From: Clostridiales bacterium
GTDB lineage: Bacteria; Bacillota; Clostridia; Oscillospirales; CAG-272
Direction: 5' to 3'
DNA: 64,000 nt
NCBI GenBank assembly: GCA_022800625.1
Contig: JAAWQR010000003.1
Coordinates: 1 to 64,000, forward strand
Positions 45,103 through 53,755 of the stretch are shown piece after piece. Within the stretch, counting starts at the first letter, position 1, and each line of letters begins with the position of its first letter. The translations under genes and the position numbers were made by a program. The notes beneath the pieces were generated by a model. It was not told the origin of the DNA. It did no database searches and saw only the letters and a program-made list of their open reading frames with translations.

Positions 45103-45961
45103 CGCTTTGCTCCTTTCCGATCTGCTGACCATTTGTTAATATGATGCTTACCGTTCCGTTCTCGCAGAGCCGAAGCTCACTGACGGTTCGGTTGAATAAT
45201 TCGGGAGAAAAATCGGAAAGCGGACTCGCATTCGCAAAGTCCGCTTTCAATCGCTTAGCTATATACACTGCATTGTCGATGCCCTCGTATTTGAGAGAGA
45301 CACTTTGCAGCAGTTGTTTTCTTAGTGTATTCTTTTGAATAGAGAAACCTTCGAGTGTTCTGCCGATCTCGTTGTTCAGTCTGCGAAGCTCGGTGCTTGG
45401 CTCCTGAACCGCAGGCTTTGGAATGTATATCCTTTCGGTATTGGAGATTACGCCATTCAAAAGCTCGGTGATTTTTCCGAGCAGTTCTTCATCGGCTATG
45501 GCAATCAAATGCCGGCAACCATCATTTTTACAAGCCCATCTCTGACGGCATTTGTTTCGGCTGTCACTGCGGCGATGCATCTCACTGCCGCAGACAGGGC
45601 ATCTGACGGGTACGGTAATTTGGAAAATATCCGATTTCCGATCCACACCTTTCTGCGTGTTCCGCGCGGCTTTGATTTCCTGAACAGCATCGTATGTTTC
45701 CTGCTCAACGATTGCGGGGTAGGCGTCCGTACCAAGGTATCGTTCATCTTCGAGGATATGTTTAAGTCGTGCTTTGTTCCATCCGATGACTCCGGGCATG
45801 AACTCGACGCTCCGCACATTGAGTTCGGATGTGATATCTGATAAGGATTTGCCCGACAGATAGCCGTCATAAATCCCGGCGACAATTGCCTGCTCCTGCG
45901 GTTGAACGACTATGCTGCCTTTAGTGAAGGAGTATCCGTAAGGGAGATTGCGATTCTTCAT
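45041..45961 (-). CDS. Recombinase-like protein lacking the catalytic domain
   Basis: 306 residues. It consists of the DNA-binding recombinase domain (LPYGYSFTKGSIVVQPQEQA ... GWNKARLKHILEDERYLG), a zinc ribbon (CPVCGSEMHRR, WACKNDGC) and a coiled coil, but has no resolvase domain and no nucleophile Ser. The start at 45961 has GGAG five bases upstream and overlaps the end of the upstream recombinase by 4 bases. It probably assists the two complete recombinases in synapsis or excision (inference from context). Confidence 0.88.
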   Translation of the reverse strand: MKNRNLPYGYSFTKGSIVVQPQEQAIVAGIYDGYLSGKSLSDITSELNVRSVEFMPGVIGWNKARLKHILEDERYLGTDAYPAIVEQETYDAVQEIKAARNTQKGVDRKSDIFQITVPVRCPVCGSEMHRRSDSRNKCRQRWACKNDGCRHLIAIADEELLGKITELLNGVISNTERIYIPKPAVQEPSTELRRLNNEIGRTLEGFSIQKNTLRKQLLQSVSLKYEGIDNAVYIAKRLKADFANASPLSDFSPELFNRTVSELRLCENGTVSIILTNGQQIGKEQSDGSDNSTTACEGGTQNTADR

Positions 45962-47517
45962 GTTCTCCGACACCATCCTTTCTCGCTTATTTGCTCCGTC
46001 AGCTCGATTTCACCGATCAAACGGAAGATCAGTTTTGTGTTGTCTTCAACCGTGATGCTCTCCACGATCTGTCCGAAGAGTTCTTCATCGAATTCGACTG
46101 TTACTTCAGCTTCTTCGAGAATTTCACTCAGTTCTCTGAGACTTTCGAGCCATGCGTCATCTTCATCCTCGGCAAGCTTCTTTTTTCGCTTGACCCGTAA
46201 GGCTGTGATCCTGTTTCCGATCTCAGCCGTCTGCGCCGTGTATTCGGCGGCGGGCAGGATACCGCTTGTGTGAAGCCTTGTGATGACTAGGTTTTGTGCG
46301 GCAAGGTCGGCGATTTCTTTATCAATCTGTCTTACCTTATCCTGTATTCCGCTTGTCTTACTCTGCATGGTTTCAATCTGACGGATCAGTGTGCCGATCA
46401 GTTCTTCTCGGTTATCCTTGAGTTTGTAAACCATCGTCATGAAGGTATCGTACACGGCGTCCTGCCGTACCCGTCTGTACCGACAGTCGGTCACTCCGGC
46501 GGATTTTCCGTTGCAAAGCCAGTATGCGATTCCGTTGGTAATCTGCCTGCGGAAGACCCTGCCGCATTCGGGGCATCTCAGCTTTCCGCTCAGAGGGGCA
46601 GGTTTTCTTTTACAGCCTTTGCCCGATTTCCTCGACTGCATCAGATCCTGCACCGCTTTGTATGCGTCCTTTCCCACGATGGCAGGATTGCTGTTTTCCA
46701 CATAGTATTTAGGAAGCTGCCCTTCATTTCTCACCTTGCGGAAGGGCAATGTTTCGGTGGTAAAGGATTTTTGTAGGAGAGCATCTCCCATGTATCGCTC
46801 GTTGGTGAGGATATATTTGATCGTAGAGGCGTACCATTTCTTTTGGCTGTACCGTCTCGGTATTCCTTCCTCATTGAGCAACTTGGCAATGTTCTGTGTG
46901 CCGATGCCTTGCAGGTACAGGCTGAAAATCCGGCACACCACTTTCATCTCATCATCCTTTGGAACAAGCTGCCCATCGATCAGACTGTAACCGTATGCGG
47001 GGGAGCAGCAGTTGAAGTCTCCCGACTCCATTCGTTTCTGATAGCTCCAACGCATATTCCCCGATATGGACACGCTTTCCTGCTGTGCAGCCATACCGGG
47101 GAATGTTACGATCATTTCCATGTTCAGTTTGTCGGTCTCAATGCCTTGTTCCTCGAAATACACGCTGACACCGATGCTTTTCAGCAGACGGAGTGTTGTC
47201 AGCAGTTCTTCCGTGTTTCTTGCAAATCGGGATACCGATTTAACAATAATGCGGTCGATCTTTCCTTTTTTGCAGTCACGGATCAGACGGTTCTGTTCAT
47301 CACGCTTTTTCATGTCTGTTCCGGTCAGTCCTTCGTCCGCATAGATATCGACCAGTGCGTATTCGGGATGCTTTCTCTCATACTCGCTGTAGTACCGTAT
47401 CTGTGCGGCGAAGGAGTGAAGCTGGTCTTCGGAATCGCTTGATACGCGGCAGTAGGCTGCCAGTCGGACAGGCTTATCTGATTTCGGTTTTACTGCTGTA
47501 ATTTCCGTAATTTGCAT
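45958..47517 (-). CDS. Large serine recombinase, first gene of the recombinase operon
   Basis: 519 residues. Catalytic domain with RLAAYCRVSSDSEDQL (Ser about 26), SVSRFARNTEELL and QESVSISGNMRWSYQ; recombinase domain with PAYGYSLIDGQLVPKDDEM; zinc ribbon with CPECGRVFRRQ and WLCNGKSAGVTDC; coiled coil near the C-terminus. The start at 47517 is set by AGGAG. The three genes overlap end to start and are one translation-coupled unit. Confidence 0.93.
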   Translation of the reverse strand: MQITEITAVKPKSDKPVRLAAYCRVSSDSEDQLHSFAAQIRYYSEYERKHPEYALVDIYADEGLTGTDMKKRDEQNRLIRDCKKGKIDRIIVKSVSRFARNTEELLTTLRLLKSIGVSVYFEEQGIETDKLNMEMIVTFPGMAAQQESVSISGNMRWSYQKRMESGDFNCCSPAYGYSLIDGQLVPKDDEMKVVCRIFSLYLQGIGTQNIAKLLNEEGIPRRYSQKKWYASTIKYILTNERYMGDALLQKSFTTETLPFRKVRNEGQLPKYYVENSNPAIVGKDAYKAVQDLMQSRKSGKGCKRKPAPLSGKLRCPECGRVFRRQITNGIAYWLCNGKSAGVTDCRYRRVRQDAVYDTFMTMVYKLKDNREELIGTLIRQIETMQSKTSGIQDKVRQIDKEIADLAAQNLVITRLHTSGILPAAEYTAQTAEIGNRITALRVKRKKKLAEDEDDAWLESLRELSEILEEAEVTVEFDEELFGQIVESITVEDNTKLIFRLIGEIELTEQISEKGWCRRT

Positions 47518-47612
47518 TGCTTTCGCTCCTTTCTTCGTTCTTGCCTTTCGGCAACACCAACAATACCACATGAGTTCGAGTCATTCCAGAGAGAATACGA
47601 AGATTTATCATT

Positions 47613-47762
47613 TCAGACATATATATTTTCGACATCGTAGTGGTCTGCGCTGATGCGGATGATTTTCTCATATTCCTCTTTGCTGATGAGCCTCATGCCG
47701 AGCAGCAGACGAAGCAGACTCACGCTGTAGGCAAAGGATGCGTTGTTTTGGTCTTTACTCAT
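47613..47762 (-). CDS. SHOCT-like small protein
   Basis: 49 residues, too short for most gene callers. SFAYSVSLLRLLLGMRLISK followed by EEYEKIIRISADHYDV is the short C-terminal-domain pattern found as a stand-alone peptide near recombinases of clostridial conjugative elements. The ATG overlaps the last codons of the MazF-like gene, so the two are coupled. Confidence 0.7.
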   Translation of the reverse strand: MSKDQNNASFAYSVSLLRLLLGMRLISKEEYEKIIRISADHYDVENIYV

Positions 47763-48120
47763 TCTTCAATCCCTCCAAGTATTCAAGTCCGAAGCTGATC
47801 ACGATGGCATGATCGATCCGCTTCATTGTTTGAGTATCCATCGCTCCGACAAAATTGCCAAGCCGTGACTTATCTATCGTCCTGATCTGTTCGAGCAGCA
47901 CCATTGATTTCTTTTTCATGCAGTCTGATGTGAAAATGATGTGAGTGGGAAGATGCGCTTTGTCCAGTTCGCTTGTAATTGCTGCAACGATAGTAGTGTC
48001 GCTGTACATATTTCCTTTGTCATTCTGTAAAATGACAACAGGACGGTTACCGTCCTGTTCGCTGCCTACGATCGGTGACAGCTCGGCGTAATAGATTTCG
48101 CCTCTTTTGATTTCATTCAT
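47755..48120 (-). CDS. MazF/PemK-family toxin
   Basis: 121 residues. MazF-type endoribonuclease or CcdB-like barrel: EIYYAELSPIVGSEQDGNRP, VVILQNDKGN, IVAAITSELDKAHLPTHI and VLLEQIRTIDKSRLG are family motifs. No MazE-type antitoxin lies upstream; the coupled gene downstream is the SHOCT-like peptide. GGAGG precedes the ATG. Confidence 0.9.
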   Translation of the reverse strand: MNEIKRGEIYYAELSPIVGSEQDGNRPVVILQNDKGNMYSDTTIVAAITSELDKAHLPTHIIFTSDCMKKKSMVLLEQIRTIDKSRLGNFVGAMDTQTMKRIDHAIVISFGLEYLEGLKNE

Positions 48121-48138
48121 TGTTTGCCTCCGTAAGTA

Positions 48139-48178
48139 AAAGGCGGTCTCTCATCCGCAAAAGAGTAAACGACCGCCT
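48139..48178 (-). terminator. Hairpin upstream of the MazF-like gene
   Basis: On the minus strand AGGCGGTC and GACCGCCT pair and are followed by TTTTAC, then the ribosome site of mazF, so it is either the terminator of an upstream transcript or an attenuator. Confidence 0.55.
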
Positions 48179-48604
48179 GTAGTTTCTTGTATCAATCGTT
48201 TTGATTTCAGCCGATATTTGAACCACGCCAACCCCTCGGCATAAGGAGCCATTGCTCCCACGGGAACGCATTCTCCGGCTGTGCATTCAGCCTCATGGGA
48301 ATCTCACCCCTCCCAGGTTCTCTGCGAGGCGCCCTCCTTTGCTGCGACGGCACGCAATGCTTTGCATTGCGGTCAAATATGCTTACGCATATTTGCTCTT
48401 TTAATGCTGCACACTGCTTCAACGCTCGGCTTTAGGACTGGACGCAAGTATCATTATTTCTTCTGCCTGTCATGGCCTTCGGTACGGGTGCGCCGCACCG
48501 TCCGGGTAGATCCCGTGTGGCTTGCCGGTTTCCCGACAGCAGAAGGAAGGTAAAAAATGCGCTGTGCTATTCAATTGTCAAAGAGCAACGGAAGCCTACA
48601 GAAA
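48179..48604. other. Noncoding region with dense palindromes
   Basis: About 425 bases without a supported gene. Notable structures are GCAATGCtttGCATTGC (48355-48371) and CAAATATGCttacGCATATTTG (48374-48395), side by side. The segment ATCAATCGTTTTGA (48189-48202) recurs in inverted orientation ahead of the sigma-factor gene. A structured RNA or a transfer/regulatory site is possible. Confidence 0.45.
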
Positions 48605-48643
48605 TAGCCCCCTCACTTTCCATGGCGAAAAGTTAAGGGGGCT
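48605..48643 (-). terminator. Terminator of the sigma-factor gene
   Basis: AGCCCCCT and AGGGGGCT with further pairing inside, just after the stop on the minus strand. Confidence 0.75.
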
Positions 48644-48657
48644 ACAACCAGGAATTT

Positions 48658-49170
48658 TTAATTTTCTAAAAGTTTTTTCAGTTTGGCTCGAATTTTACCA
48701 ATCCGTTTGCTGACCGCCTGTTGTGATATGCTATACAAGTGCGCAAGTTCTGTTTCGGGAATCTCGGCGTAGTAATGCCGGTAGATCAAAAGCTGTTCTT
48801 CCTTCGGCAGAGCAAAAATCGCCTGCTTCAGCTTGTCCGACATGATTTTATTTTCAACCTGTACGGCGATATCTATGCTGCTGTCAATTAAAATATCCGT
48901 GCCGCTGAATTCATCCGTTGTAAGCATATCGTAAGAGATATCTCCGTTAGATGCTGACTGCTTCATCAAATATTTTTGCCTGTTTTCTGTTCTGTAAAAA
49001 TCCGCATATTCATCTTTTGAAACCTCCATCAGCATCCCGTGCAGAGGCAAAAAGAGCTTGTCCGCATATTGAGAGCTTTTGTCTTCAGTTAGGCGGCAGA
49101 GTTCTTCATATGTTATTTCCTTGTAGTTGCCGTCTGATAAAATAAATACTTTCTTCGGTGCATATTTCAC
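48658..49170 (-). CDS. Sigma-70-family factor of the conjugative element
   Basis: 170 residues from the GTG at 49170, chosen because GGAGG lies nine bases upstream; a TTG further up overlaps that site. A region 2-like helical part precedes the C-terminal region 4 (LPKEEQLLIYRHYYAEIPET and YSISQQAVSKRIGKIRAKLK). Such short factors are common in clostridial mobile elements and probably direct element genes. The leader contains a large palindrome that reaches the ribosome site. Confidence 0.85.
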   Translation of the reverse strand: MKYAPKKVFILSDGNYKEITYEELCRLTEDKSSQYADKLFLPLHGMLMEVSKDEYADFYRTENRQKYLMKQSASNGDISYDMLTTDEFSGTDILIDSSIDIAVQVENKIMSDKLKQAIFALPKEEQLLIYRHYYAEIPETELAHLYSISQQAVSKRIGKIRAKLKKLLEN

Positions 49171-49181
49171 CTGTGTTTCCT

Positions 49182-49221
49182 CCAATCAATCGATTTTGAA
49201 TTTTTCAAAACGATTGATTGG
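49182..49221 (-). repeat. Long palindrome reaching the sigma-factor ribosome site
   Basis: CCAATCAATCGATTTTGAA (49182-49200) and TTCAAAACGATTGATTGG (49204-49221) pair with one bulged base. The GGAGG of the sigma gene overlaps the end of the stem, so folding could limit translation; it could also be a protein-binding dyad. Confidence 0.7.
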
Positions 49222-49694
49222 GGAGGGCTGCGCCCGCTATGGAATATCCAAATGCGGCATATTACGACATAGAAAAAGCGCACCCGTTCACAAACGAGTG
49301 CGCCATTTTGTAGAGGACTGCCATATATTAGCCTGTATGGGCTGAATAAGAAAAACTGTGTCGAACAAAAAAATACCGCAATCCCCTTGAGGACTGCGGT
49401 ATGTAAAAGATGATATTTTAGATTTTTGCCGGGCGGAGTTCTGTGCGGTTTAATTCCTTTATTTTTCATTATATCCCCTTTGAGGGGATAAGCCGACAGA
49501 CAGTTTCAGTTTTCCCCTATCCGTTTTGTAGATAAAGGAATTATACTGTGTGAAAAGGAGATTTCACCGAGATATAACCGAGATTACGCCGAGGAATATC
49601 GCAAGTTTAGACGATATGCGAAAGAAATTTATCATATTTACTCAAAATATAGAAATCCATTAAACAAGTGCTCGAAATAACCTATGTAAAGTAA
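49222..49694. other. Noncoding stretch with several short hairpins
   Basis: No supported gene. Hairpins include GCGCACCCGTT/AACGAGTGCGC (49278-49303), ATACCGCA/TGCGGTAT (49373-49402) and ATCCCCTT/AGGGGAT near 49483. These are terminator-like remnants. Confidence 0.4.
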
Positions 49695-49732
49695 GAAAAC
49701 AGCAGTCCGCTTAAACAGACTGCTGCTGGAAA
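49695..49732 (-). terminator. Terminator of the winged-helix regulator
   Basis: AGCAGTC and GACTGCT pair (with flanking CAGCAG bases), followed on the minus strand by TTTTC. Confidence 0.65.
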
Positions 49733-49737
49733 TTTTT

Positions 49738-50175
49738 TTAATTGTACTGAAACCGATACCCAACATCCCGAATACTCTCGATTTGATATGCAGGCGCTTG
49801 ATCAATGTCAAAAAGTTTTCTGCGGATATTACGGATATGAAACCCGATTGTTTCCCGTTCACTTCCCGAAGAAAAATCGCCCCATACCTTTTCATAGATT
49901 TGCTCATAGGTCAGTACACGGTTTTTGTTGGCAGCTAATAGGCAGAAAATATCATATTCCTTTGCTGTGAAAGAAATCTCTTGACCATTACTTGTAATCT
50001 TTCTGCGGGCAAGATTTATCTCAAGTCCGGGGAATGATAGCACCGGCTCATCTCGGAGTTCCCATTTCTTCAAATCGGGATGGCGTGACAAAAAAGCAAG
50101 AATATCCTCAAAAGCAGAACTGTCATGCTCTGTCAGTTCCAAAATTATAATTCGTCCGATAGTATCACCACCCAA
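49738..50175 (-). CDS. Winged-helix DNA-binding protein (OmpR-type output domain, no receiver)
   Basis: 145 residues. The C-terminal ~95 residues are a complete OmpR/PhoB winged helix: LEINLARRKITSNGQEISF, TAKEYDIFCLLAANKNRVLT, YEQIYEKVWGDF, FHIRNIRRKL and IRDVGYRFQYN. The N-terminal ~45 residues are not a receiver and show no phospho-accepting Asp. The start is probably TTG at 50175 with a weak ribosome site. It lies 41 bases downstream of the ECF fusion gene and may regulate it or be a trimmed two-component remnant. A decayed homologue lies at 3.3 kb. Confidence 0.8.
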   Translation of the reverse strand: MGGDTIGRIIILELTEHDSSAFEDILAFLSRHPDLKKWELRDEPVLSFPGLEINLARRKITSNGQEISFTAKEYDIFCLLAANKNRVLTYEQIYEKVWGDFSSGSERETIGFHIRNIRRKLFDIDQAPAYQIESIRDVGYRFQYN

Positions 50176-50216
50176 AATAATAAAACAATTTCATATTGAG
50201 CATTTGATCCATGCTC

Positions 50217-52859
50217 TCATTCCACAAGTCCGTACTTCACCTTAATTCGATCCAGCTTCTCAAGCATCGGTTCGGCAATAAACAGGAGAAACAGCACCGT
50301 TGCCGCCGCATGGATCATATCCATAGGGAAGCCAGTGAGATAATAGCCCATGATCATCTTCAGATTCAGCGACTCACTGCCCCAAATAAGCGCCGACGCC
50401 GGATTCATGATTCCACCGTAGATCAGGATCGCGCTGAGTGCGCCGAACACGCAAAGCGATGCTTTTGTACGGCGCAGCAGACCCTTTCGGTATAGCACTC
50501 CGGCAAAAAATCCGATAATTCCCATAGCGAACATCTGCCATGGCGTCCACGGGCCTTGTGAGAACAGAATATTTGATACCATCATCGTCACAGCACCTAC
50601 CAAAAATCCTGTCTCCCCGCCGAATGCAACGCCGGCAATGATCGTCATAGCGAGCACCGGCTTGAACTGCGGCAGCATAAAGAATGCGGCTCTTCCTGCA
50701 ATACTGAGTGCACACAGCACGGCGATGATAACTAATTCCCGCGCTTTTGGCTTTCGTCCTTCAAATACCATGAAGAACGGCAGCATACATTCGATCAGCA
50801 CAGCAAGCGCTGTCAGATAGTATTGTTTGCGGTCGATATAGACAACTCCTATAAATAATGTCAACGGAATCAGCAGCAGAATGAGCGCTACTGCCGCTAA
50901 AGTCCGTTTTGACAATTTTCTCTTGTCTTTCGGCGTTTGAATCATGACAGACGGCGCAGATCTACGCCCGATCAATACCGCCGTCAGCAACAGGAACACG
51001 ATCAGCACGCCGTAAATGCAAAGCTGATCCTTGCCGAGAGCCGTCAGACCGTTTTTGCCGATCATTTCTGACAATCGCTCCGATTTCAGTGTGTAAATAA
51101 AGAGTAAAAACGACATCGAAGCGGATATGCCTGCTCCGATCTTTCGCCAAGCAGGCAGTTTTTTCGGGTGAAATTCCGTCTTTTTACTGATCGGTTCCGG
51201 CGTGTATTCATAGAATACCTCTGTATGTACATTTGCTGTTTTTCCGCCTATCGCTTCGATTACATCCTCGGTCGTGACAGCATTCGGGATCATGTTCCTT
51301 GCAATGCGGTTGGCAGAGGTAGTATAAAAGCTGTTGCCTGAGAAAAAATCTGTCGGCGTACCTTCCGTGACGATTGCCCCGTCAAAGAAAAGAGCGCATC
51401 TGTCAGCGTATTTGGCGCAGAATTCGATATCGTGACTGACCATGACAATACACACGCCCGCGTCAAGCAGTGCCTTCAGAATATTGGCAAATTCCATTTT
51501 GAACTGCGCGTCCAAGCCTTTTGTCGGCTCGTCCAAGAGAAGGATATCGGGGCTGCGTAAAAGCAGCTTTGCAAGCGCCGCTCGTTGTTGCTCGCCTCCT
51601 GATAGGTCGTAAGGATGCCGATTTTCAAAACCTGTCAGACGGCAGAGCTTAATGATATGTGCGATTTTTTCCTCTTTGTTTTCTTTTGACAATTTGAAAT
51701 CTGCAAGTGCATCCTTCAAATCTTCGTAAACAGTCTTTTTGACAAACAGCGTCTGCGGATTTTGCGGAAGGAAACCGATTTGTCCGTCTGTTTTGACATC
51801 GCCTCTATATGGCGTTTTCAGTCCTGATAACAGCTTCAGCGTCGTGGTCTTGCCTGTTCCGTTCCCGCCGAGAATGCAAAAAAGTTCCCCGGAGTATGCG
51901 GTTAGATTGACGCCCTTAACGATATCCGGCTGATCTTTTTCATAGCGGAACCAGGCGTCAGTGACGGAGATTTTTATTTCTCTGTCTTTTTTTTCAGAAG
52001 ATCGTTCCGGCAGGGGACGGGCGGGATGCTCCGCCGTGTACGCCGACAGAAACTCCCGTCCTTCATTGACGGAAATCGGGCAAAGCGAATCACTTTCGAC
52101 CGATCCCCAAATTCGCATAGCGGCGGGCATTGCAAGAAACATGGAATGATCGGTTTCTTTGAGATAAGTCCCGATCTCTGTAACTGTACCTGAGCAAAGG
52201 AGTTGTCCGTTTTCCATCACAGCGGCTCGGGTTGCAAGGGGCAGGGCTTCTTCCAAACGATGCTCGGTTAGAATGATGGTTGTTCCCAGTTCACGGTTGA
52301 TCTTTTTCAGCGTCGCCAGAAAATCCGATGCGGCGATGGGGTCAAGCTGGCTTGTCGGCTCATCAAGTATCAGGAGCTTCGGCTGCATGACCATCACCGA
52401 TGCGAGATTCAAAAGCTGTTTCTGTCCGCCGGAAAGCTCCGACACATTCTTGTAAAACCAGTTCTGTATCCCGAAAAACGAAGCCATTTCCGCAACGCGC
52501 CGCCGAATAGTGGGCGTGTCGCATCCGAGACTCTCCAAGCCGAAAGCCAGCTCATGCCATACTTTATCTGTCACGATCTGATTATCGGGAGACTGGAGTA
52601 CAAAGCCGATCTTTGACGCACTTTCTCTGTCGCTCAAATCGGAAATAGAAGCTCTGTCAAAAAGAATGTCTCCGCTTTTCACACCGTGGGGAGCAAGCTG
52701 CGGTTTTAACTGCCTTAACAATGTGGATTTACCACAGCCGGACTGTCCGCAGAGCACAAAGAAATCTCCGGCGTGAATCGTCAGCGACAAATGATCGAGC
52801 GCCGGACTTTTGGTTTCGGGATAAAAGAATGTCAAATCTTTGACTGTAAGGATTTCCAT
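50217..52859 (-). CDS. ECF transporter: two ATPase domains fused to a membrane S-like domain
   Basis: 880 residues. The first ABC ATPase (about 1-235): Walker A GQSGCGKST (38-46), signature ELSGGQKQ (about 141-148), Walker B LLILDEPTS. The second (about 295-515): GGNGTGKTT (331-339), DLSGGEQQ, LLLDEPTKGLD. After a linker, the C-terminal part (about 570-880) has at least eight hydrophobic segments. Its last ~200 residues (AVLCALSIAGRAAFFMLPQF, GGETGFLVGAVTMMVSN) resemble an S component, here covalently joined to both ATPases. With the T gene upstream it completes an ECF importer. The riboswitch ahead of the operon suggests corrinoids as substrate. The start overlaps the T gene by 28 bases. Confidence 0.9.
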   Translation of the reverse strand: MEILTVKDLTFFYPETKSPALDHLSLTIHAGDFFVLCGQSGCGKSTLLRQLKPQLAPHGVKSGDILFDRASISDLSDRESASKIGFVLQSPDNQIVTDKVWHELAFGLESLGCDTPTIRRRVAEMASFFGIQNWFYKNVSELSGGQKQLLNLASVMVMQPKLLILDEPTSQLDPIAASDFLATLKKINRELGTTIILTEHRLEEALPLATRAAVMENGQLLCSGTVTEIGTYLKETDHSMFLAMPAAMRIWGSVESDSLCPISVNEGREFLSAYTAEHPARPLPERSSEKKDREIKISVTDAWFRYEKDQPDIVKGVNLTAYSGELFCILGGNGTGKTTTLKLLSGLKTPYRGDVKTDGQIGFLPQNPQTLFVKKTVYEDLKDALADFKLSKENKEEKIAHIIKLCRLTGFENRHPYDLSGGEQQRAALAKLLLRSPDILLLDEPTKGLDAQFKMEFANILKALLDAGVCIVMVSHDIEFCAKYADRCALFFDGAIVTEGTPTDFFSGNSFYTTSANRIARNMIPNAVTTEDVIEAIGGKTANVHTEVFYEYTPEPISKKTEFHPKKLPAWRKIGAGISASMSFLLFIYTLKSERLSEMIGKNGLTALGKDQLCIYGVLIVFLLLTAVLIGRRSAPSVMIQTPKDKRKLSKRTLAAVALILLLIPLTLFIGVVYIDRKQYYLTALAVLIECMLPFFMVFEGRKPKARELVIIAVLCALSIAGRAAFFMLPQFKPVLAMTIIAGVAFGGETGFLVGAVTMMVSNILFSQGPWTPWQMFAMGIIGFFAGVLYRKGLLRRTKASLCVFGALSAILIYGGIMNPASALIWGSESLNLKMIMGYYLTGFPMDMIHAAATVLFLLFIAEPMLEKLDRIKVKYGLVE

Positions 52860-53737
52860 TGTCGCTCCTCTCTTCCGTCAAGTACAACCGGCGTGATACA
52901 TAGTGCAAAATAAATGATTTGAAAGCTGACTGTCAGCGGCTCGGTCAGCACGCCCCGGATACTGGGGAAATACCTCCAAAATAAGCCGCCTGAAAGACTG
53001 CCGCTGAGCAGGTAGATACCGCAGAAGCCAAGCCAAAAAAGAGCGCTTTTGTCACGGTCAGTAAGCGTATAAATGGAAAACGCCGTCCTTCCTTTCAGCC
53101 CGTAGCCGCGGCTTTTCATACTGTCTGCTGTTTCGATGGCATTTTCAAGCGACCATGTGACCATGATCGAAAAACAGGTGACACCGCATCGGAATCTTTT
53201 CCACAGACTGCCGTTTACACTGTCCCGTTCCATGCCTGCCTGCGCCTCTTTAACAAGTACAAACTGTGCCTTGAATTTCGGAACAAATCGAAGGGTCATA
53301 CTGAGCACCAGCGACATCGCCGGGATAATCCGTCCGAACAAATAAACAAATTTGTCCGAGGTCATCACCGCCGTATAGCAGCTGAACCATAAAAGAACGG
53401 ACACTAACATAATTGCGGCGGAGATACCGTAAAGAATGCTTTCCAATGTCAGTGGATTCCCCGTGGGAAGATAGCACAGGATCACAGAACCCTGATGATT
53501 GAACGCCGGATTGATAAGTGCTGTTAAAACCAAGGTCGGGACGGCATATCGAAGTAAAAAGCGTACCGATTTTCTGCCGTTCAGATGAATATGGTAACAA
53601 ACAGCACAGAATAAAGAAATAAAGAGGCAAACGGGATGCATGAAGAACATTGCGAATCCGAATACCAAACCAAAATAGAGAAAATTCACAAGCGGATGGT
53701 AATTTGAAAAAGCATCTTTACTTTGCATTCCGTTCAC
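52832..53737 (-). CDS. ECF transporter T component
   Basis: 301 residues, membrane scaffold of an ECF importer. It has five to six hydrophobic segments and the EcfT coupling motif, seen as MTLRFVPKFKAQFVLVKEAQ and ETADSMKSRGYGLKGR (the conserved A-x-x-x-R-G type helix). It joins the two ATPase domains and the S domain encoded by the next gene. It begins 18 bases after the lipoprotein gene ends. Confidence 0.9.
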   Translation of the reverse strand: MNGMQSKDAFSNYHPLVNFLYFGLVFGFAMFFMHPVCLFISLFCAVCYHIHLNGRKSVRFLLRYAVPTLVLTALINPAFNHQGSVILCYLPTGNPLTLESILYGISAAIMLVSVLLWFSCYTAVMTSDKFVYLFGRIIPAMSLVLSMTLRFVPKFKAQFVLVKEAQAGMERDSVNGSLWKRFRCGVTCFSIMVTWSLENAIETADSMKSRGYGLKGRTAFSIYTLTDRDKSALFWLGFCGIYLLSGSLSGGLFWRYFPSIRGVLTEPLTVSFQIIYFALCITPVVLDGREERQWKSLQSKI

Positions 53738-53755
53738 CTCCCAAAATCCATTCCA

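Noticed and set aside
48207..48422. A 71-codon minus-strand frame in the palindrome-rich block
   Set aside because: It reads through both hairpins and has no ribosome site; more likely noncoding DNA.
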